From Oscillospiraceae bacterium (GTDB lineage: Bacteria > Bacillota > Clostridia > Oscillospirales > Ruminococcaceae), in contig CACXEO010000009.1 of the NCBI GenBank assembly GCA_902766785.1, forward strand, positions 1 through 48,044: a stretch of DNA of 48,044 bases, given 5' to 3'. Positions 17,599 to 27,453 of this stretch are shown piece by piece. Position 1 is the first letter of the stretch, and the number at the start of each line of letters is the position of its first letter. Position numbers and translations under genes: made by a program. The notes under the pieces are model-generated. The model did not search any database. It was not told where the DNA came from and saw only the letters and a list, made by a program, of their open reading frames with translations.

Positions 17599-18462
17599 AT
17601 TGCAAACGTAATTTACCTTGACGTACTCGTGGCCGTCAACTTGTTTGTCACTTACTTTCTTCTCCTTTCCACCGCCCTGCTTCTCCACCAGAAACCCAAA
17701 CGCTGGCGAATGGTACTCAGCGCCCTTGCCGGGGGAGCCAGTTCCCTGGTCATCTTCCTGGATGATCTTCACTGGCTGGTTCCGGTTCTAATAAAAATTG
17801 CCCTTGGGGTTCTGCTTGTAATCATTGCTTTCCCCTGGAAAGGCAAAGGCGTTTTTATTAAAACCGCCCTGCTTTTTATTGCCGTTAATTTTCTTTTTGC
17901 CGGTATCATGATGGCGCTCTGGTTCTTTGTTTCCCCGGTCGACATGTATTACCGCAACGGCGTTGTCTACTTTAATATTTCCGCTCTGACGCTGGCTGTA
18001 TCCACCGTCGTTGCCTATTTAATTGTACGCCTGATCGGCTGGATTATTGACCGGCGGGTTTCTAAAAATTCCGTTTGCGAAATTATTCTTTCTCTGGACG
18101 GAAAAGAAGCCCTTTTGACCGCTTTTCAAGATTCCGGCAACAAACTTTCCGACCCGTTCGGGGGAACGCCTGTTGTCATCTGCCAGTATTCAGCCATTAA
18201 AGACCTGCTTCCCCAGGCGCTGCAGGAATATTTTTCGGGTGCGGGCGAACTGCCGAAGGTTTCCGGGGAATGGGCTAAACGCATCCGTGTTGTCCCCTAT
18301 CATGTTGTAGGCGACAATGGAATGATGCGCTGCTTTTATCCAGACAGGTTTCAGGTTGTTACCGGAAAAAAACTGGAAGAACGCAAAGTGCTGATCGGCG
18401 TCAGTAAAGAAAACATTTCCGGCGGCGAATACAACGCTCTTTTCAACGCCGCGCTCTTATAG
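17599..18462 (+). CDS. spoIIGA: Sporulation sigma-E factor-processing peptidase SpoIIGA
   Basis: SpoIIGA is the membrane-bound aspartic protease that cleaves pro-SigE in the mother cell. The product has about five N-terminal membrane segments (residues 1-155), then a cytoplasmic protease domain with the active-site motif [12 protein letters not shown] (D178 counted from the chosen start). Start: SpoIIGA proteins begin two to five residues before IYLDV; here the strong site GGGAGGAGG (17582-17590) sits 8 nt before an ATT codon at 17599. The in-frame ATG at 17575 would make this site part of the coding region and has only a weak site itself. The ATT start is inference. sigE follows after 107 nt, as usual. 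Confidence 0.9.
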   Translation: MANVIYLDVLVAVNLFVTYFLLLSTALLLHQKPKRWRMVLSALAGGASSLVIFLDDLHWLVPVLIKIALGVLLVIIAFPWKGKGVFIKTALLFIAVNFLFAGIMMALWFFVSPVDMYYRNGVVYFNISALTLAVSTVVAYLIVRLIGWIIDRRVSKNSVCEIILSLDGKEALLTAFQDSGNKLSDPFGGTPVVICQYSAIKDLLPQALQEYFSGAGELPKVSGEWAKRIRVVPYHVVGDNGMMRCFYPDRFQVVTGKKLEERKVLIGVSKENISGGEYNALFNAALL

Positions 18463-18569
18463 CAGTTCCGCTTGAAATACGGTATACGCACAGAAGCCCG
18501 CCTGTAGACGAAATCCACGCTTTCAACCGGGAATGCCATCTCAAATCCAACGTAGGGAGTAACCGTATT

Positions 18570-19388
18570 ATGAAACAAATTCTCTTTCAAATAAAAAACA
18601 ACCGCCGGTTTAAGAAAAAAGACTTGCGCAAGTCCCTAATGCTTTTAGTTCCCCAGGCGGGAAAGCACCATTTTTCCACCTTTTCCCTTAAAGTCTTTTT
18701 ACTCGGCCTGCTGGACCGCTGGGGGCTTACCACATACACCCAATACATAAACGGGCCGGATACCCTTCCGCCGCCGCTCAGCAAGGAAGAAGAAAAAAAG
18801 GTCTTCGATGAACTGGGAACCAACGGGGAAAAAGCCCGCGAGATGCTGATTGTTCACAACCTGAGGCTGGTGGTATACATTGCGAAAAAGTTTGAGTCTA
18901 CCGGCATAGGGATGGAGGACCTGGTTTCTATCGGAACCATTGGTTTAATTAAGGCGGTCAACACCTTTGCGCCTGAGAAAAATATCAAGCTGGCGACCTA
19001 TGCTTCCCGGTGCATTGAAAATGAAATTTTGATGTGCCTGCGGAAAAATTCCCAGCTCCGGAATGAAATTTCAATCGACGAGCCGCTCAATATCGACTGG
19101 GATGGAAACGAGCTCCTTCTTTCAGACATTTTAGGCACCGAAAACGACAGCGTGAATAAAAACATTGAAATGGAGGCTGAACGGGAGCTTCTCAAACAGT
19201 GCGTGGATAACCTTGCTCCCCGCGAGAAAGCAATTATGCAAATGCGTTTTGGGCTTGTAAACGGTGTTGAAAAGACCCAGAAAGAGGTGGCGGACACCAT
19301 CGGCATCTCCCAATCGTACATTTCACGGCTCGAGAAAAAAATCATAGAACGTTTAAAGGTGGATTTCAACCGCATCAGCCATTCATGA
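18570..19388 (+). CDS. sigE: RNA polymerase sporulation sigma factor SigE, with long pro-sequence
   Basis: SigE is the first mother-cell-specific sigma factor. From [10 protein letters not shown] on, the 272-residue product matches SigE closely: [64 protein letters not shown] and the region 4 motif [15 protein letters not shown]. By alignment with the known Bacillus site, SpoIIGA should cut near Y59-I60 (TQY-INGP). The pro-sequence is thus about 59 residues, twice the usual 27, the extra part being a strongly basic stretch ([12 protein letters not shown]). Start: ATG at 18570, with AGGGAG 10 nt upstream; the next ATG at 18639 has no site. It lies between spoIIGA and ylmC. Confidence 0.95.
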   Translation: MKQILFQIKNNRRFKKKDLRKSLMLLVPQAGKHHFSTFSLKVFLLGLLDRWGLTTYTQYINGPDTLPPPLSKEEEKKVFDELGTNGEKAREMLIVHNLRLVVYIAKKFESTGIGMEDLVSIGTIGLIKAVNTFAPEKNIKLATYASRCIENEILMCLRKNSQLRNEISIDEPLNIDWDGNELLLSDILGTENDSVNKNIEMEAERELLKQCVDNLAPREKAIMQMRFGLVNGVEKTQKEVADTIGISQSYISRLEKKIIERLKVDFNRISHS

Positions 19389-19403
19389 TATGAGGTGAGG
19401 CAG

Positions 19404-19703
19404 ATGATTTGCAGGGTCAGCACTCTTTGCGACAAAGAAGTGGTCAATATCAGCGACGGCTGCCGGCTGGGATGTATCGACGATGTGGAGGTAAACGTCG
19501 ACAATGCGCAGGTCTGTTCCATTATTGTTTACGGCAAGTACCGGCTTTTCGGCCTTCTCGGGAGATGCGATGACATTATCATCCGCTGGGAAGACATCAC
19601 GCTGGTAGGTGAGGACACTGTCCTTGTTTCATTCAAGGGTGGTGTTCCACCTGGACAGCGCAAAAAGAAAAAAAGAGGTTTTTTCAGCAATTTCTTTGGG
19701 TAA
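19404..19703 (+). CDS. YlmC/YmxH-family sporulation protein (PRC-barrel)
   Basis: The 99-residue protein has the YlmC/YmxH pattern: KEVVNISDGCRLGCIDDVEV and RLFGLLGRCDDIIIRWEDITLVGEDTVLV, a PRC-barrel-like fold, followed by a basic tail (GQRKKKKRGFFSNFFG). Members are linked to sporulation by genome context, with no known biochemical role. Start: ATG at 19404 behind GAGGTGAGG; the upstream GTG at 19395 falls inside that site. It is the third gene of the spoIIGA-sigE unit, 15 nt after sigE, and ends at a very strong palindromic terminator. In many relatives sigG stands between or near these genes; here it does not. Confidence 0.8.
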   Translation: MICRVSTLCDKEVVNISDGCRLGCIDDVEVNVDNAQVCSIIVYGKYRLFGLLGRCDDIIIRWEDITLVGEDTVLVSFKGGVPPGQRKKKKRGFFSNFFG

Positions 19704-19720
19704 AATACCACTATGTTTAC

Positions 19721-19768
19721 ACAGCAAAAGAGCAGGCGCAGGTTAACCTGCGCCTGCTCTTTTGCTGT
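19721..19768. terminator. Bidirectional terminator, 48-bp perfect palindrome
   Basis: Every base of 19721-19768 pairs with its mirror, centred on GTTAAC, so a 22-bp-plus stem forms on either strand. It lies between the convergent ylmC and DUF3006 genes and ends in AAAAG/CTTTT arms. It can serve both transcripts. Confidence 0.85.
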
Positions 19769-19869
19769 TATAATAAAATTCAGAGTGATCTAAAAATTTG
19801 CCGCTCCGCTACCACAGTAAGCAACACCAGAGTTTCAGAACCGCTGTTCACAATACTGTGTGACAATTC

Positions 19870-20079
19870 TTATTCAAATAAATCCTTTGAAAGCGTTCTG
19901 GCCTCTTCCCGCAATTTTTCAGTCTGTTCAGGATCGGCACGGTAAACGCCGTCGGTCTCTACCAAAACGTCTCCTTCCCGTACCGGGCCGGAGCACTTGG
20001 ACAAAGGGAGCGAAATTATCATTTGTTCTTCTGTTTCACAAACGGCAAAGCCATTCTCAATCCGGTCGACAATCAGCAT
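19870..20079 (-). CDS. DUF3006 family protein
   Basis: The 69-residue protein starts MLIVDRIENGFAVCE and has the DUF3006 pattern of a short beta barrel (two to three strands around an IENGFAV turn and REGDVLVETDGVY). Its function is unknown, but DUF3006 genes are commonly next to ComEC/Rec2-like metallo-beta-lactamase-fold genes in Firmicutes, as here (8 nt after that gene). Start: ATG at 20079 behind AAGGTG; an earlier in-frame ATG at 20106 lies within the upstream gene. It is the last gene of a nine-gene minus-strand block. Confidence 0.75.
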   Translation of the reverse strand: MLIVDRIENGFAVCETEEQMIISLPLSKCSGPVREGDVLVETDGVYRADPEQTEKLREEARTLSKDLFE

Positions 20080-20087
20080 AAAATCAA

Positions 20088-21038
20088 TCACCTTTCTGTT
20101 ATGCACCTGAGCGAACCTTTCTCGAATTCAAAAACAACTGAACCGTTTAAGTCTGTGCGGTAAACCGGCTTATCATATTCACTTACCCGTTTCAGAACAC
20201 TCGGCGTGGGATGGTTGTAGGAATTGTCTTTGCCGACGCAGATTACAAAACAGTCTGGCGAAGCGGCGTCCAAAAACTTTTTTGTATTCGAAGTACTGCT
20301 GCCGTGATGGTTAAGTTTCAGGATATTGCATTCAATTTCATTTCCAAGCTTAACCAACTCTTTCTCCGCTTCTTTTTCCGCATCACCGCAGAAGAGAGCT
20401 GAATAGCCCTTGGCGGAAAACTTCACCCAGGCGGACATGCTGTTGAGGTCCTCGTAATCGGAAACCGGGCCCAAAAATGTCAGTTTTGCATCCTTCCCCT
20501 CAGAGAGGACAATTTCGCCGCAGTCCTGCGCGGCTTTGATCTTCAGCCCTTTCTTTGAAATAGCAGTCAGCAGATTGCGATACGTTGACGTTGTTGGAAG
20601 AATATTGTCCGGAATCCGCGGCATGATGACCGTACCGATTTCGAACGATTCGACAACTGCCTGCATCCCTCCGATATGATCGGAATGCGGATGGCTTCCA
20701 ATAACATAATCCAACTTTTCAACGCCGAGAGATTTGAGGTATTCCACAACATTCGTCTGATCTGTTTCCTTTTCACCTGCATCTATTAATACATTTTTAT
20801 CATAGGCTTTGATATAAACAGAATCGCCCTGGCCTACATCAATAAAGTGGATAGCAACCTCCGCGTCCGGATTGAGAAGGCCGGACGTAATGGCGGCACT
20901 GGTCTTCGTTTCTCCTAATATCCATTTCTCAAGGGGAATCGTTCCCGTGAAAACGCCGTAACACAGAGCGGCTAACAGCACAACTACCGAAACGGTTAAG
21001 GGAAGCCTTTTGTGTTTCTTACTTTTTCTTTTTGCCAT
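20088..21038 (-). CDS. Membrane-anchored ComEC/Rec2-like metallo-beta-lactamase-fold hydrolase
   Basis: The 316-residue protein has a basic N-terminus (KRKSKKHKRLP), one membrane segment (about 14-34) and an extracellular metallo-beta-lactamase domain with HFIDVGQGDSVYI, HPHSDHIGG (metal-binding His/Asp motif), CGDAEKEAE and LKLNHHGS. These are hallmarks of the nuclease-like domain of ComEC and stand-alone relatives. It lacks the ComEC competence channel, so it is probably a secreted or anchored nuclease or phosphodiesterase; the substrate is unproven. It overlaps the end of the radical SAM gene by 20 nt. It is followed by the DUF3006 gene, a frequent companion. Confidence 0.8.
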   Translation of the reverse strand: MAKRKSKKHKRLPLTVSVVVLLAALCYGVFTGTIPLEKWILGETKTSAAITSGLLNPDAEVAIHFIDVGQGDSVYIKAYDKNVLIDAGEKETDQTNVVEYLKSLGVEKLDYVIGSHPHSDHIGGMQAVVESFEIGTVIMPRIPDNILPTTSTYRNLLTAISKKGLKIKAAQDCGEIVLSEGKDAKLTFLGPVSDYEDLNSMSAWVKFSAKGYSALFCGDAEKEAEKELVKLGNEIECNILKLNHHGSSTSNTKKFLDAASPDCFVICVGKDNSYNHPTPSVLKRVSEYDKPVYRTDLNGSVVFEFEKGSLRCITER

Positions 21039-22998
21039 AGCCCTTCCCCTTTCTTCCCGCCGCAGCGTGCCGGCTGGACTTCGCTTTCTTAGCCGGTTTA
21101 TTTTTCACCGTATGAGATGAGCGCAGTTTTTTAACCGCTTCCTGCTCCGCTTTTTTTGTCAGGGCACGGCTTTTTTTCACTTTGTTTTTCGCCTTATCCG
21201 TTAAACGCAGGTCGTCGCGTACCAAGCAACCGGGTCCCGTTCCGATCAGGTCGGTGCGGCGGGCAAGGCGGAGCGCCTTTAGAACAAGCTCCTTGTTAGA
21301 GGGGCGGAAATACTGCAGTAGAGCGCGCTGCATTGCCTTTTCCTCAGCAGATTTCGGGACATAGACCGGCTCCATTGTCATTGGGTTTAACCCCGTGTAA
21401 AACATACAGGTGGAAAGGGTGCCGGGCGTCGGGTAAAAATCCTGCACCTGTTCCGGCCGGATTTTCTGTTCCTTCAGAAAAAGCGCCAGCTCTATCGCGT
21501 CGTTCAGCGTGCTCCCGGGGTGGGAAGACATCAAATAGGGTACCAGGTACTGTTCTTTTCCAACCTCTTTGGTAATCTGATAGAAACGGTCCGCAAATTT
21601 TTTGTAGGTCTCAATATGCGGTTTCCCCATCACGTCCAGTACCCGTGCTGAACAGTGCTCCGGCGCAACCTTGAGCTGGCCGCTGACATGGTACTGTACC
21701 AGTTCTTTCATAAAAGCAGAATCCGGATCTTCCAACAGGTAATCGTAACGGATCCCAGAGCGGATAAACACTCGTTTGATTCCCGGGAGAGCCCGCATCT
21801 TCCGCAGCATTTCAAGATATTCGCTGTGATCCGCCACCAGTTGGTTGCAGGGCGACGGCGCCAGGCATTTCCGTTCCCGGCAAAGGCCGTGTTCCTTTTG
21901 CACATCACAGGACGGTCGACGGAAATTGGCGGTAGGGCCGCCGACATCGTGGATATATCCCTTGAAGCGGGGATTTTTCAGGAAAGAGCGCGCTTCATCC
22001 AGCACTGATTCCTCACTGCGGCAGGTGATATTCCTGCCTTGATGAAGGGCGATCGAGCAGAAATTACAGTGGCCGAAGCATCCGCGGTTATGAGTGATGG
22101 AAAACTCCACCTCCTCAATGGCGGGGACTCCTCCCTGCTTTTCATAGCTCGGGTGGTACATCCGCATATAAGGAAGCGAATAAACAAAATCCATTTCAGA
22201 CCGGGTCAGCGCCCGCATCGGCGGGTTTTGAACCAGCATCATGGCGCCATGACGCTGGATAACGGTTTTACCGTAAACCTCGTCCTGCTCGGTAATCTGA
22301 ATTTTACAGGCCTTAGCGTAAGACTCTTTTTTTGTACTCACCTGTTCAAAATTGGGGCATTCCCTGGCGCCGAGCGGCGTATTTGCAGGCTTTGTCAGGT
22401 AGCAGGTCCCCGGGATGTCGGTAATTTCAGAAACAGGAACACCCTTTGCCAGCCGGGAGGCGATTTCCACTGTCTGGCGCTCTCCCATTCCATAGGTGAG
22501 CAGATCGGCGCCGGAATCAACCAGGATTGACGGGCGCACGGCGCCGTCCCAATAATCGTAGTGGGCAAACCGGCGGAGGGAGGCCTCTAAGCCGCCAATG
22601 ACAATTGGGATATCCCCAAACGCCTTTCGTATCTGCTGGCAGTAGACGATCACCGCGCGGTCAGGCCGTTTCCCCGTCTTTCCGCCGGGTGAATAAGCGT
22701 CATCCGTCCGGATCCGCTTGGCTGAGGTATAATGCGCCACCATTGAATCAATATTTCCGGAGGTGACAAAAAAACCGTATTTGGGTACACCCAACTCCTC
22801 AAAATCATGCAGGGTATGGTAATGGGGCTGAGCAATCATCCCAACGGAATACCCCTGTGCTTCAAGCATCCGCGATATGATCGCAATTCCAAAGCTTGGA
22901 TGATCTACATAGGCGTCCCCCGTAACGCAAATAAAATCGAACTGGTCGATTCCACGCGCCTCCATCTCTTCCTTTGTCATCGGTAAAAAGCCAGACAT
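21019..22998 (-). CDS. YgiQ family radical SAM protein
   Basis: The 659-residue protein has a cobalamin-binding-like N-terminal region (GDAYVDHPSFGIAIISRML), then the radical SAM domain with the cluster motif CFGHCNFC (C307, C311, C314) within HNRGCFGHCNFCSIALHQG, and RVFIRSGIRYDYLL and YLMSSHPGS. This combination is that of YgiQ (UPF0313), whose reaction is not established. The C-terminal 60 residues are strongly basic (KNKPAKKAKSSRHAAAGRKG), as in several clostridial members. Start: ATG at 22998 with AGGAGG. It lies between ftsK and the metallo-hydrolase gene, and a hairpin (about 23027-23046) sits in the gap after ftsK. Confidence 0.9.
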   Translation of the reverse strand: MSGFLPMTKEEMEARGIDQFDFICVTGDAYVDHPSFGIAIISRMLEAQGYSVGMIAQPHYHTLHDFEELGVPKYGFFVTSGNIDSMVAHYTSAKRIRTDDAYSPGGKTGKRPDRAVIVYCQQIRKAFGDIPIVIGGLEASLRRFAHYDYWDGAVRPSILVDSGADLLTYGMGERQTVEIASRLAKGVPVSEITDIPGTCYLTKPANTPLGARECPNFEQVSTKKESYAKACKIQITEQDEVYGKTVIQRHGAMMLVQNPPMRALTRSEMDFVYSLPYMRMYHPSYEKQGGVPAIEEVEFSITHNRGCFGHCNFCSIALHQGRNITCRSEESVLDEARSFLKNPRFKGYIHDVGGPTANFRRPSCDVQKEHGLCRERKCLAPSPCNQLVADHSEYLEMLRKMRALPGIKRVFIRSGIRYDYLLEDPDSAFMKELVQYHVSGQLKVAPEHCSARVLDVMGKPHIETYKKFADRFYQITKEVGKEQYLVPYLMSSHPGSTLNDAIELALFLKEQKIRPEQVQDFYPTPGTLSTCMFYTGLNPMTMEPVYVPKSAEEKAMQRALLQYFRPSNKELVLKALRLARRTDLIGTGPGCLVRDDLRLTDKAKNKVKKSRALTKKAEQEAVKKLRSSHTVKNKPAKKAKSSRHAAAGRKGKGYGKKKK

Positions 22999-23056
22999 AG
23001 TTCCTCCTAAAACGAAAGCGGCGGCGCCGCAGGGTATGCGGCACCGTAAATAAACG

Positions 23057-25492
23057 CTATTCTTCTTCAGACGGGTCGTGGTTAAGGTTTCGTTCCAGCC
23101 ATTGCTGGCGGGTCATCAGAACCTGGCGGGGCTTGCTCCCCTCAAAGGGACCCACAACCCCCATCTCTTCCATTTCATCCACCAGCCGGGCAGCGCGGGC
23201 ATAACCCAGCTTGAGCCGCCGCTGGAGATAAGAGGTAGAGGCCTGCCCCGCCTCAATCACGCATTCGATCGCAGCGGAGAGCATATCGTCCTTTTCATCA
23301 AAGCCGCCGCCATCGCCGCCCTTGCTTCCTTTTTCAGCAACCGCCTGTTTTTCAATTTCTTCTATAACCTTTTCATCATAGTCGGCCGAATCCTTCTTTT
23401 TGACAAAGGAGACAACCTGTTCTACTTCTTTTTCGGTGACAAAACAGCCCTGTACCCGGACAGGCTTTGGAAAACCGACCGGATAAAACAGCATGTCACC
23501 CCGGCCGAGAAGTTTTTCCGCCCCGCTTCCGTCCAGGATGGTGCGGGAATCGACCTGTGAAGAAACCGCAAAAGCGATCCTGCTCGGGATATTGGCCTTG
23601 ATCAGCCCGGTGATGACGTCGACAGACGGCCGCTGGGTCGCAATCACAAGGTGCATCCCGGCCGCACGGGCCATCTGAGCCAAGCGGCAGATCGAATCCT
23701 CAACCTCGTTGGGAGCGGCCATCATCAAATCGGCAAGCTCGTCTATGATGATTACGATTTGTGGCAGAGGATCGAGTTCGTCCGAATTTTTTGCGATGCT
23801 GTTATACCCTTCAAGGTCACGGACTGAATTGTCTGCAAAAAGCTTGTACCGTTTAAGCATTTCGGTTACTGCCCACCCGAGGGCGCCTGCCGCTTTCCGG
23901 GGATCGGTCACCACCGGGACGAGCAGGTGTGGAATACCGTTGTATACGCCCAGCTCAACCACCTTAGGGTCAATCATCAGAAGCCGGACTTCTTCCGGCT
24001 TCGCTTTATAAAGCAGGCTGACAATAATTGAGTTGATGCAAACCGATTTACCGGAACCGGTAGAGCCCGCAATCAGCAGATGGGGCATCTTGCCAAGGTC
24101 GGCAAAGGTGACGTTGCCGGCAATATCGCGACCGAGCGCCACCGTGAGCTTCGACTTCGCATCATAAAACTTGTCGCAGTCAATGATTTCCCGCATGGTA
24201 ACCACGTCGATCTTTTTGTTTGGCACTTCAATACCAACTGCGGGCTTGTTTGGGATCGGCGCTTCGATCCGCACGCCCGCCGCCGCGAGGTTGAGGGCGA
24301 TATCGTCCGCAAGGCCGGTGATCCGGCTAATTTTAACCCCGGCCGAGGGCTGAAGCTCATACCGGGTAACAGCCGGCCCGCGGCTGACGTTAATCACCCT
24401 TGTCTGAACGCCGAAGCTTTTCAGCGTGTCCACCAGCCGGTCGGCGTTTGCCTTGAGTTCCCCGCTTGCATCTACATTTTCAGCGGCCTGCGGAGCACGC
24501 AGCAGACTGATTGGCGGGAAGACATAGCCGTTCCCCTCTTCTTCCACCGCAAAGCGGAGCTGTGTTTCCCCTGTGTCGCGCACCAGCTCCTCCGGCGGCG
24601 TAACAGGTTCCTCTTTCGGAACGGCGGGCTTGTCCAGCGGAATGGGATCCTCCACCGGTTCGGGCAGAGACGCGTCATCCAACGGGATATCAATTGAAGA
24701 GCGTTTTCTCCTGAATTTTTTCGGTTTTTCCGTCTCAACTACAATCGGAGCCGCTTTAGGCGACGATACAGGATGCTCCGGCATCTCCGGGTCGGGACCC
24801 AAGTCGACATCAATATTGAACCGCGCCTGGCTCTTTGCCAACCGTTCCTGTTCCCGCTGCTCCGCCTTTTCCTCGTAATCCTCCCTGATCTTCTGAACAG
24901 GGCGCGCAACACCCCGGAAAAAGCCCAAAAGGGTGGCTCCGGTAATCAACATGACAAAAGCAAAAATCAAAAGCCCAGTAATAATTCCAGCACCCACTTT
25001 TCCACAGGCGGCCAAGAGCGGCCAGCCGATCAAACCGGCTGCAAGACCTCCACCTTGTTTAGCGACGCCGTACTCGTACAGTTTGACGCACTGGTCAATA
25101 AAATTCTCACCCGGTACGTTGCCCACGCATAAAATTTGAAGAAGCGAGGACAATAAAATCAAGAGAATTGCCGTCTGCCAAACTTTATGACGAATTGCGC
25201 CGAACGGCCGATCCATTGATGCACAGATTGCTATGTAGACGAAAATGGGGGCAATGACATATCCAGTAAAGCCGAACAGTCCAAACAGGACGTCGTGACA
25301 GGCTTTCCAAACGGATTCACCCTCAAAAATACTGAGGAAGAAAAACAACAGCCCCAATACAAAATAGACGATTGCAGCGATCTGGCGAGTATGTTTTTCC
25401 CGCTTTTCCGTCTGCCGTACAGAAACCGGCTTTTTTGAAGCAGCCGTTCTGCTTCTGGTATTCTTTTTTTTGCCCGAAGTCTGACCTGCCAT
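23057..25492 (-). CDS. DNA translocase FtsK/SpoIIIE
   Basis: FtsK/SpoIIIE pumps DNA across the septum; in spore formers it moves the chromosome into the forespore. The 811-residue product has a basic N-terminus, four membrane segments (about 35-170), a variable Pro- and Glu-rich linker, the motor with Walker A GSTGSGKS (about 475-482) and Walker [12 protein letters not shown] (about 582), then [19 protein letters not shown], and a C-terminal winged-helix gamma domain ([22 protein letters not shown]). Start: ATG at 25492 with GAGGAGG; an in-frame codon at 25543 is upstream within uppP. Upstream tepA-ylzJ matches the Bacillus order before spoIIIE, with uppP inserted. Whether it is FtsK or SpoIIIE in function cannot be told from sequence. 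Confidence 0.94.
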   Translation of the reverse strand: MAGQTSGKKKNTRSRTAASKKPVSVRQTEKREKHTRQIAAIVYFVLGLLFFFLSIFEGESVWKACHDVLFGLFGFTGYVIAPIFVYIAICASMDRPFGAIRHKVWQTAILLILLSSLLQILCVGNVPGENFIDQCVKLYEYGVAKQGGGLAAGLIGWPLLAACGKVGAGIITGLLIFAFVMLITGATLLGFFRGVARPVQKIREDYEEKAEQREQERLAKSQARFNIDVDLGPDPEMPEHPVSSPKAAPIVVETEKPKKFRRKRSSIDIPLDDASLPEPVEDPIPLDKPAVPKEEPVTPPEELVRDTGETQLRFAVEEEGNGYVFPPISLLRAPQAAENVDASGELKANADRLVDTLKSFGVQTRVINVSRGPAVTRYELQPSAGVKISRITGLADDIALNLAAAGVRIEAPIPNKPAVGIEVPNKKIDVVTMREIIDCDKFYDAKSKLTVALGRDIAGNVTFADLGKMPHLLIAGSTGSGKSVCINSIIVSLLYKAKPEEVRLLMIDPKVVELGVYNGIPHLLVPVVTDPRKAAGALGWAVTEMLKRYKLFADNSVRDLEGYNSIAKNSDELDPLPQIVIIIDELADLMMAAPNEVEDSICRLAQMARAAGMHLVIATQRPSVDVITGLIKANIPSRIAFAVSSQVDSRTILDGSGAEKLLGRGDMLFYPVGFPKPVRVQGCFVTEKEVEQVVSFVKKKDSADYDEKVIEEIEKQAVAEKGSKGGDGGGFDEKDDMLSAAIECVIEAGQASTSYLQRRLKLGYARAARLVDEMEEMGVVGPFEGSKPRQVLMTRQQWLERNLNHDPSEEE

Positions 25493-25523
25493 ACTGCCTC
25501 CTCTACTGCCGGATGTTTCTACG

Positions 25524-26399
25524 TCAGCGGGACAAGAGCGCAACTATATTGGCGCCGCCGTTCACCGCTTCAATGATACTGATAATAATCACCACTACGC
25601 CGAGGGCGAGGGTGTAATAAGCAAAAATTTTAAACTTATCGGTCTTAACGAGCCAACGAACCAACTTAATCGCTAAAAAGCCCACAATAGCAGCGACAAT
25701 AAAACCGACCACCAAAGGCATTACGTCGATTGACTCCGCGGAATCCTTATAATCCATAAATTCAGTTAAAGCGCCGGCAAGGATCGGCGGGATCGACATC
25801 AAAAACGAAAACTTGACGGCTGTTGCGCGGCTAAGCCCGCAGAACAGGCCGCCTGCAATGGTAGAACCTGAACGGGACACGCCGGGAAGGAGGGCAATTC
25901 CTTGAAAAACGCCGATGGTCACAGCGTCTCTCGCCCTGATCTCCCCCACCCGTTTCTTTCCGCGTCCGAACCGGTCGGAAAGGAACAGGATCACCCCGGT
26001 ATAGAGGAAGCAAAGCCCTTCAATGAAGATACTGCTGTCGGACGAAATCCCCTTAATGGGGTCTTTGATGAAATAAAACAGGCAGAGCGGCAGAGTCGCC
26101 ACAATCAGCATGACCAGAAGGCGGCGGTTTTCGCTCATCCCCTTAAAATGGAACTTACCCGTAAAAATATCGCGGACGGAATATCCAACCTCTTTCACGA
26201 GCTCCCAGATGGTTTTATAATATGCGACGAAAACCGCCAGCAGGGTGCCGAGGTGCAGGATAATCGAAAGCATGATAGCCGACTCGCCGTTTACCCCCAG
26301 GAAGTGTTGTGTCAACGAAAGATGCCCGGAACTGGACACCGGTAAAAACTCGGTCAGGCCCTGGACAACCGCCTGGATAACCGCATCAAAAATACCCAT
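25524..26399 (-). CDS. uppP: Undecaprenyl-diphosphatase UppP (BacA type)
   Basis: UppP dephosphorylates undecaprenyl diphosphate to recycle the peptidoglycan lipid carrier; it also confers bacitracin tolerance in other species. The 291-residue polytopic protein has [15 protein letters not shown] (with the catalytic Glu17) near the N-terminus and [12 protein letters not shown] in the middle, the two conserved motifs of the family, and about eight membrane segments. Length is in the family range (265-295). Start: ATG at 26399 with an AGGATGG site. It lies between ylzJ and ftsK, 31 nt before ftsK, in the minus-strand block. Start and motifs are intact, so it should be active. Confidence 0.93.
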   Translation of the reverse strand: MGIFDAVIQAVVQGLTEFLPVSSSGHLSLTQHFLGVNGESAIMLSIILHLGTLLAVFVAYYKTIWELVKEVGYSVRDIFTGKFHFKGMSENRRLLVMLIVATLPLCLFYFIKDPIKGISSDSSIFIEGLCFLYTGVILFLSDRFGRGKKRVGEIRARDAVTIGVFQGIALLPGVSRSGSTIAGGLFCGLSRATAVKFSFLMSIPPILAGALTEFMDYKDSAESIDVMPLVVGFIVAAIVGFLAIKLVRWLVKTDKFKIFAYYTLALGVVVIIISIIEAVNGGANIVALLSR

Positions 26400-26447
26400 A
26401 TACTTTCCATCCTATTCTGTCAAAATCAATAACCCAGGAAAGGCGGC

Positions 26448-26648
26448 TCAGCCTTTCAGCCGCCTGCCCGGAGAATAACAGTCGTTTAAATAATCGGCCG
26501 GGTTGGTAGAAATCATCCGGCTAATGATAAACCCATTTCGGCTGCGGACGCCTTCAAACAGCCTGGTGCCAAGACGGACCGTTTCAAGCTGTGGTTCTGA
26601 CGGTTCCATTGCCATTACTTCGTCAGGGCTCACAATCGTGTACAGCAT
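26448..26648 (-). CDS. YlzJ-like small protein
   Basis: The 66-residue product ([16 protein letters not shown] at the N-terminus, [17 protein letters not shown] at the end) resembles YlzJ, a short conserved protein of unknown function encoded between tepA and spoIIIE in Bacillus. Here it also lies directly after the tepA-like gene. Start: ATG at 26648 with GGAGGTG; it overlaps the end of tepA by 26 nt, so the two are probably translated together. No membrane segment is visible. The call rests mainly on the N-terminus and position. Confidence 0.7.
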   Translation of the reverse strand: MLYTIVSPDEVMAMEPSEPQLETVRLGTRLFEGVRSRNGFIISRMISTNPADYLNDCYSPGRRLKG

Positions 26649-27396
26649 TATTATGCACCTCCCGTTCGGTTTCGTCAATGAGAGTGTAAAGACAGTCCAC
26701 CGCCTGGGAAAGGTTCCCAAGCTCGTCAATCAGCCCACACTCAACCGCGCCGGCGCCGTCAAGGACAGTTCCCACATCCATAACCAATTCCCCGGTTTGC
26801 ATCATCAGTTCGGTAAATTTTTCCTTGGTAATTTTTGAGTTCGCGGTCACAAACTTTACAATCCGCTCCTGCATCTTTTCAAAGTAAGACAGGGTCTGCG
26901 GAACGCCCAAAACCGTTCCGTTCATCCGCACCGGGTGGACCGTCATGGTCGCTGAAGGGACAATAAACGAACGCTTTGCACTGACTGCAAGCGGCACGCC
27001 GATAGAATGCCCGCCACCCAGAATCAGCGAAACGGTGGGTTTCTTCATTCCGGAAATCAGTTCCGCAATAGCGAGGCCCGCTTCCACATCCCCGCCGACG
27101 GTGTTGAGCAGTACCAGCAGTCCCTTAATTTCCTCCGACTCCTCGATTGCCACAAGCTGCGGCATAACATGCTCGTACTTGGTGGTTTTATTCTGGGGCG
27201 GCAGGATAAAATGCCCCTCCACCTGGCCGATGATGGTCAGGCAGTGAATCATATGCCGCCCTTTTGCGGTTACAGAACCGTAATTAAAAATTTCACTTCC
27301 AACGCTTTCACCGGTCAGGGTCTCTCCGTTATCCTCTTGCGCAGGCTGCGCGTCCGGCTCCCTGCTCGGCTCAATGGTATCGTTTTTGTCATACAT
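26623..27396 (-). CDS. ClpP-like serine protease, TepA family
   Basis: The 257-residue protein has the ClpP-fold signatures of TepA (translocation-enhancing peptidase family): [35 protein letters not shown] (nucleophile S131), TMTVHPVRM (H154) and [16 protein letters not shown] near the third catalytic residue. TepA was linked to protein export in Bacillus. The N-terminal 40 residues are acidic and low in complexity, and there is no signal peptide, so it is cytoplasmic. Start: ATG at 27396, with AGAGGTG about 10 nt upstream; the preceding GTG at 27399 is in frame and also possible. It is followed by ylzJ with a short overlap. Confidence 0.85.
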   Translation of the reverse strand: MYDKNDTIEPSREPDAQPAQEDNGETLTGESVGSEIFNYGSVTAKGRHMIHCLTIIGQVEGHFILPPQNKTTKYEHVMPQLVAIEESEEIKGLLVLLNTVGGDVEAGLAIAELISGMKKPTVSLILGGGHSIGVPLAVSAKRSFIVPSATMTVHPVRMNGTVLGVPQTLSYFEKMQERIVKFVTANSKITKEKFTELMMQTGELVMDVGTVLDGAGAVECGLIDELGNLSQAVDCLYTLIDETEREVHNNAVHDCEP

Positions 27397-27453
27397 CACA
27401 CACCAGCACCTCTCACTTTTAATATGGTGTTAGTGTGTGCCCATCCCTTTTAA

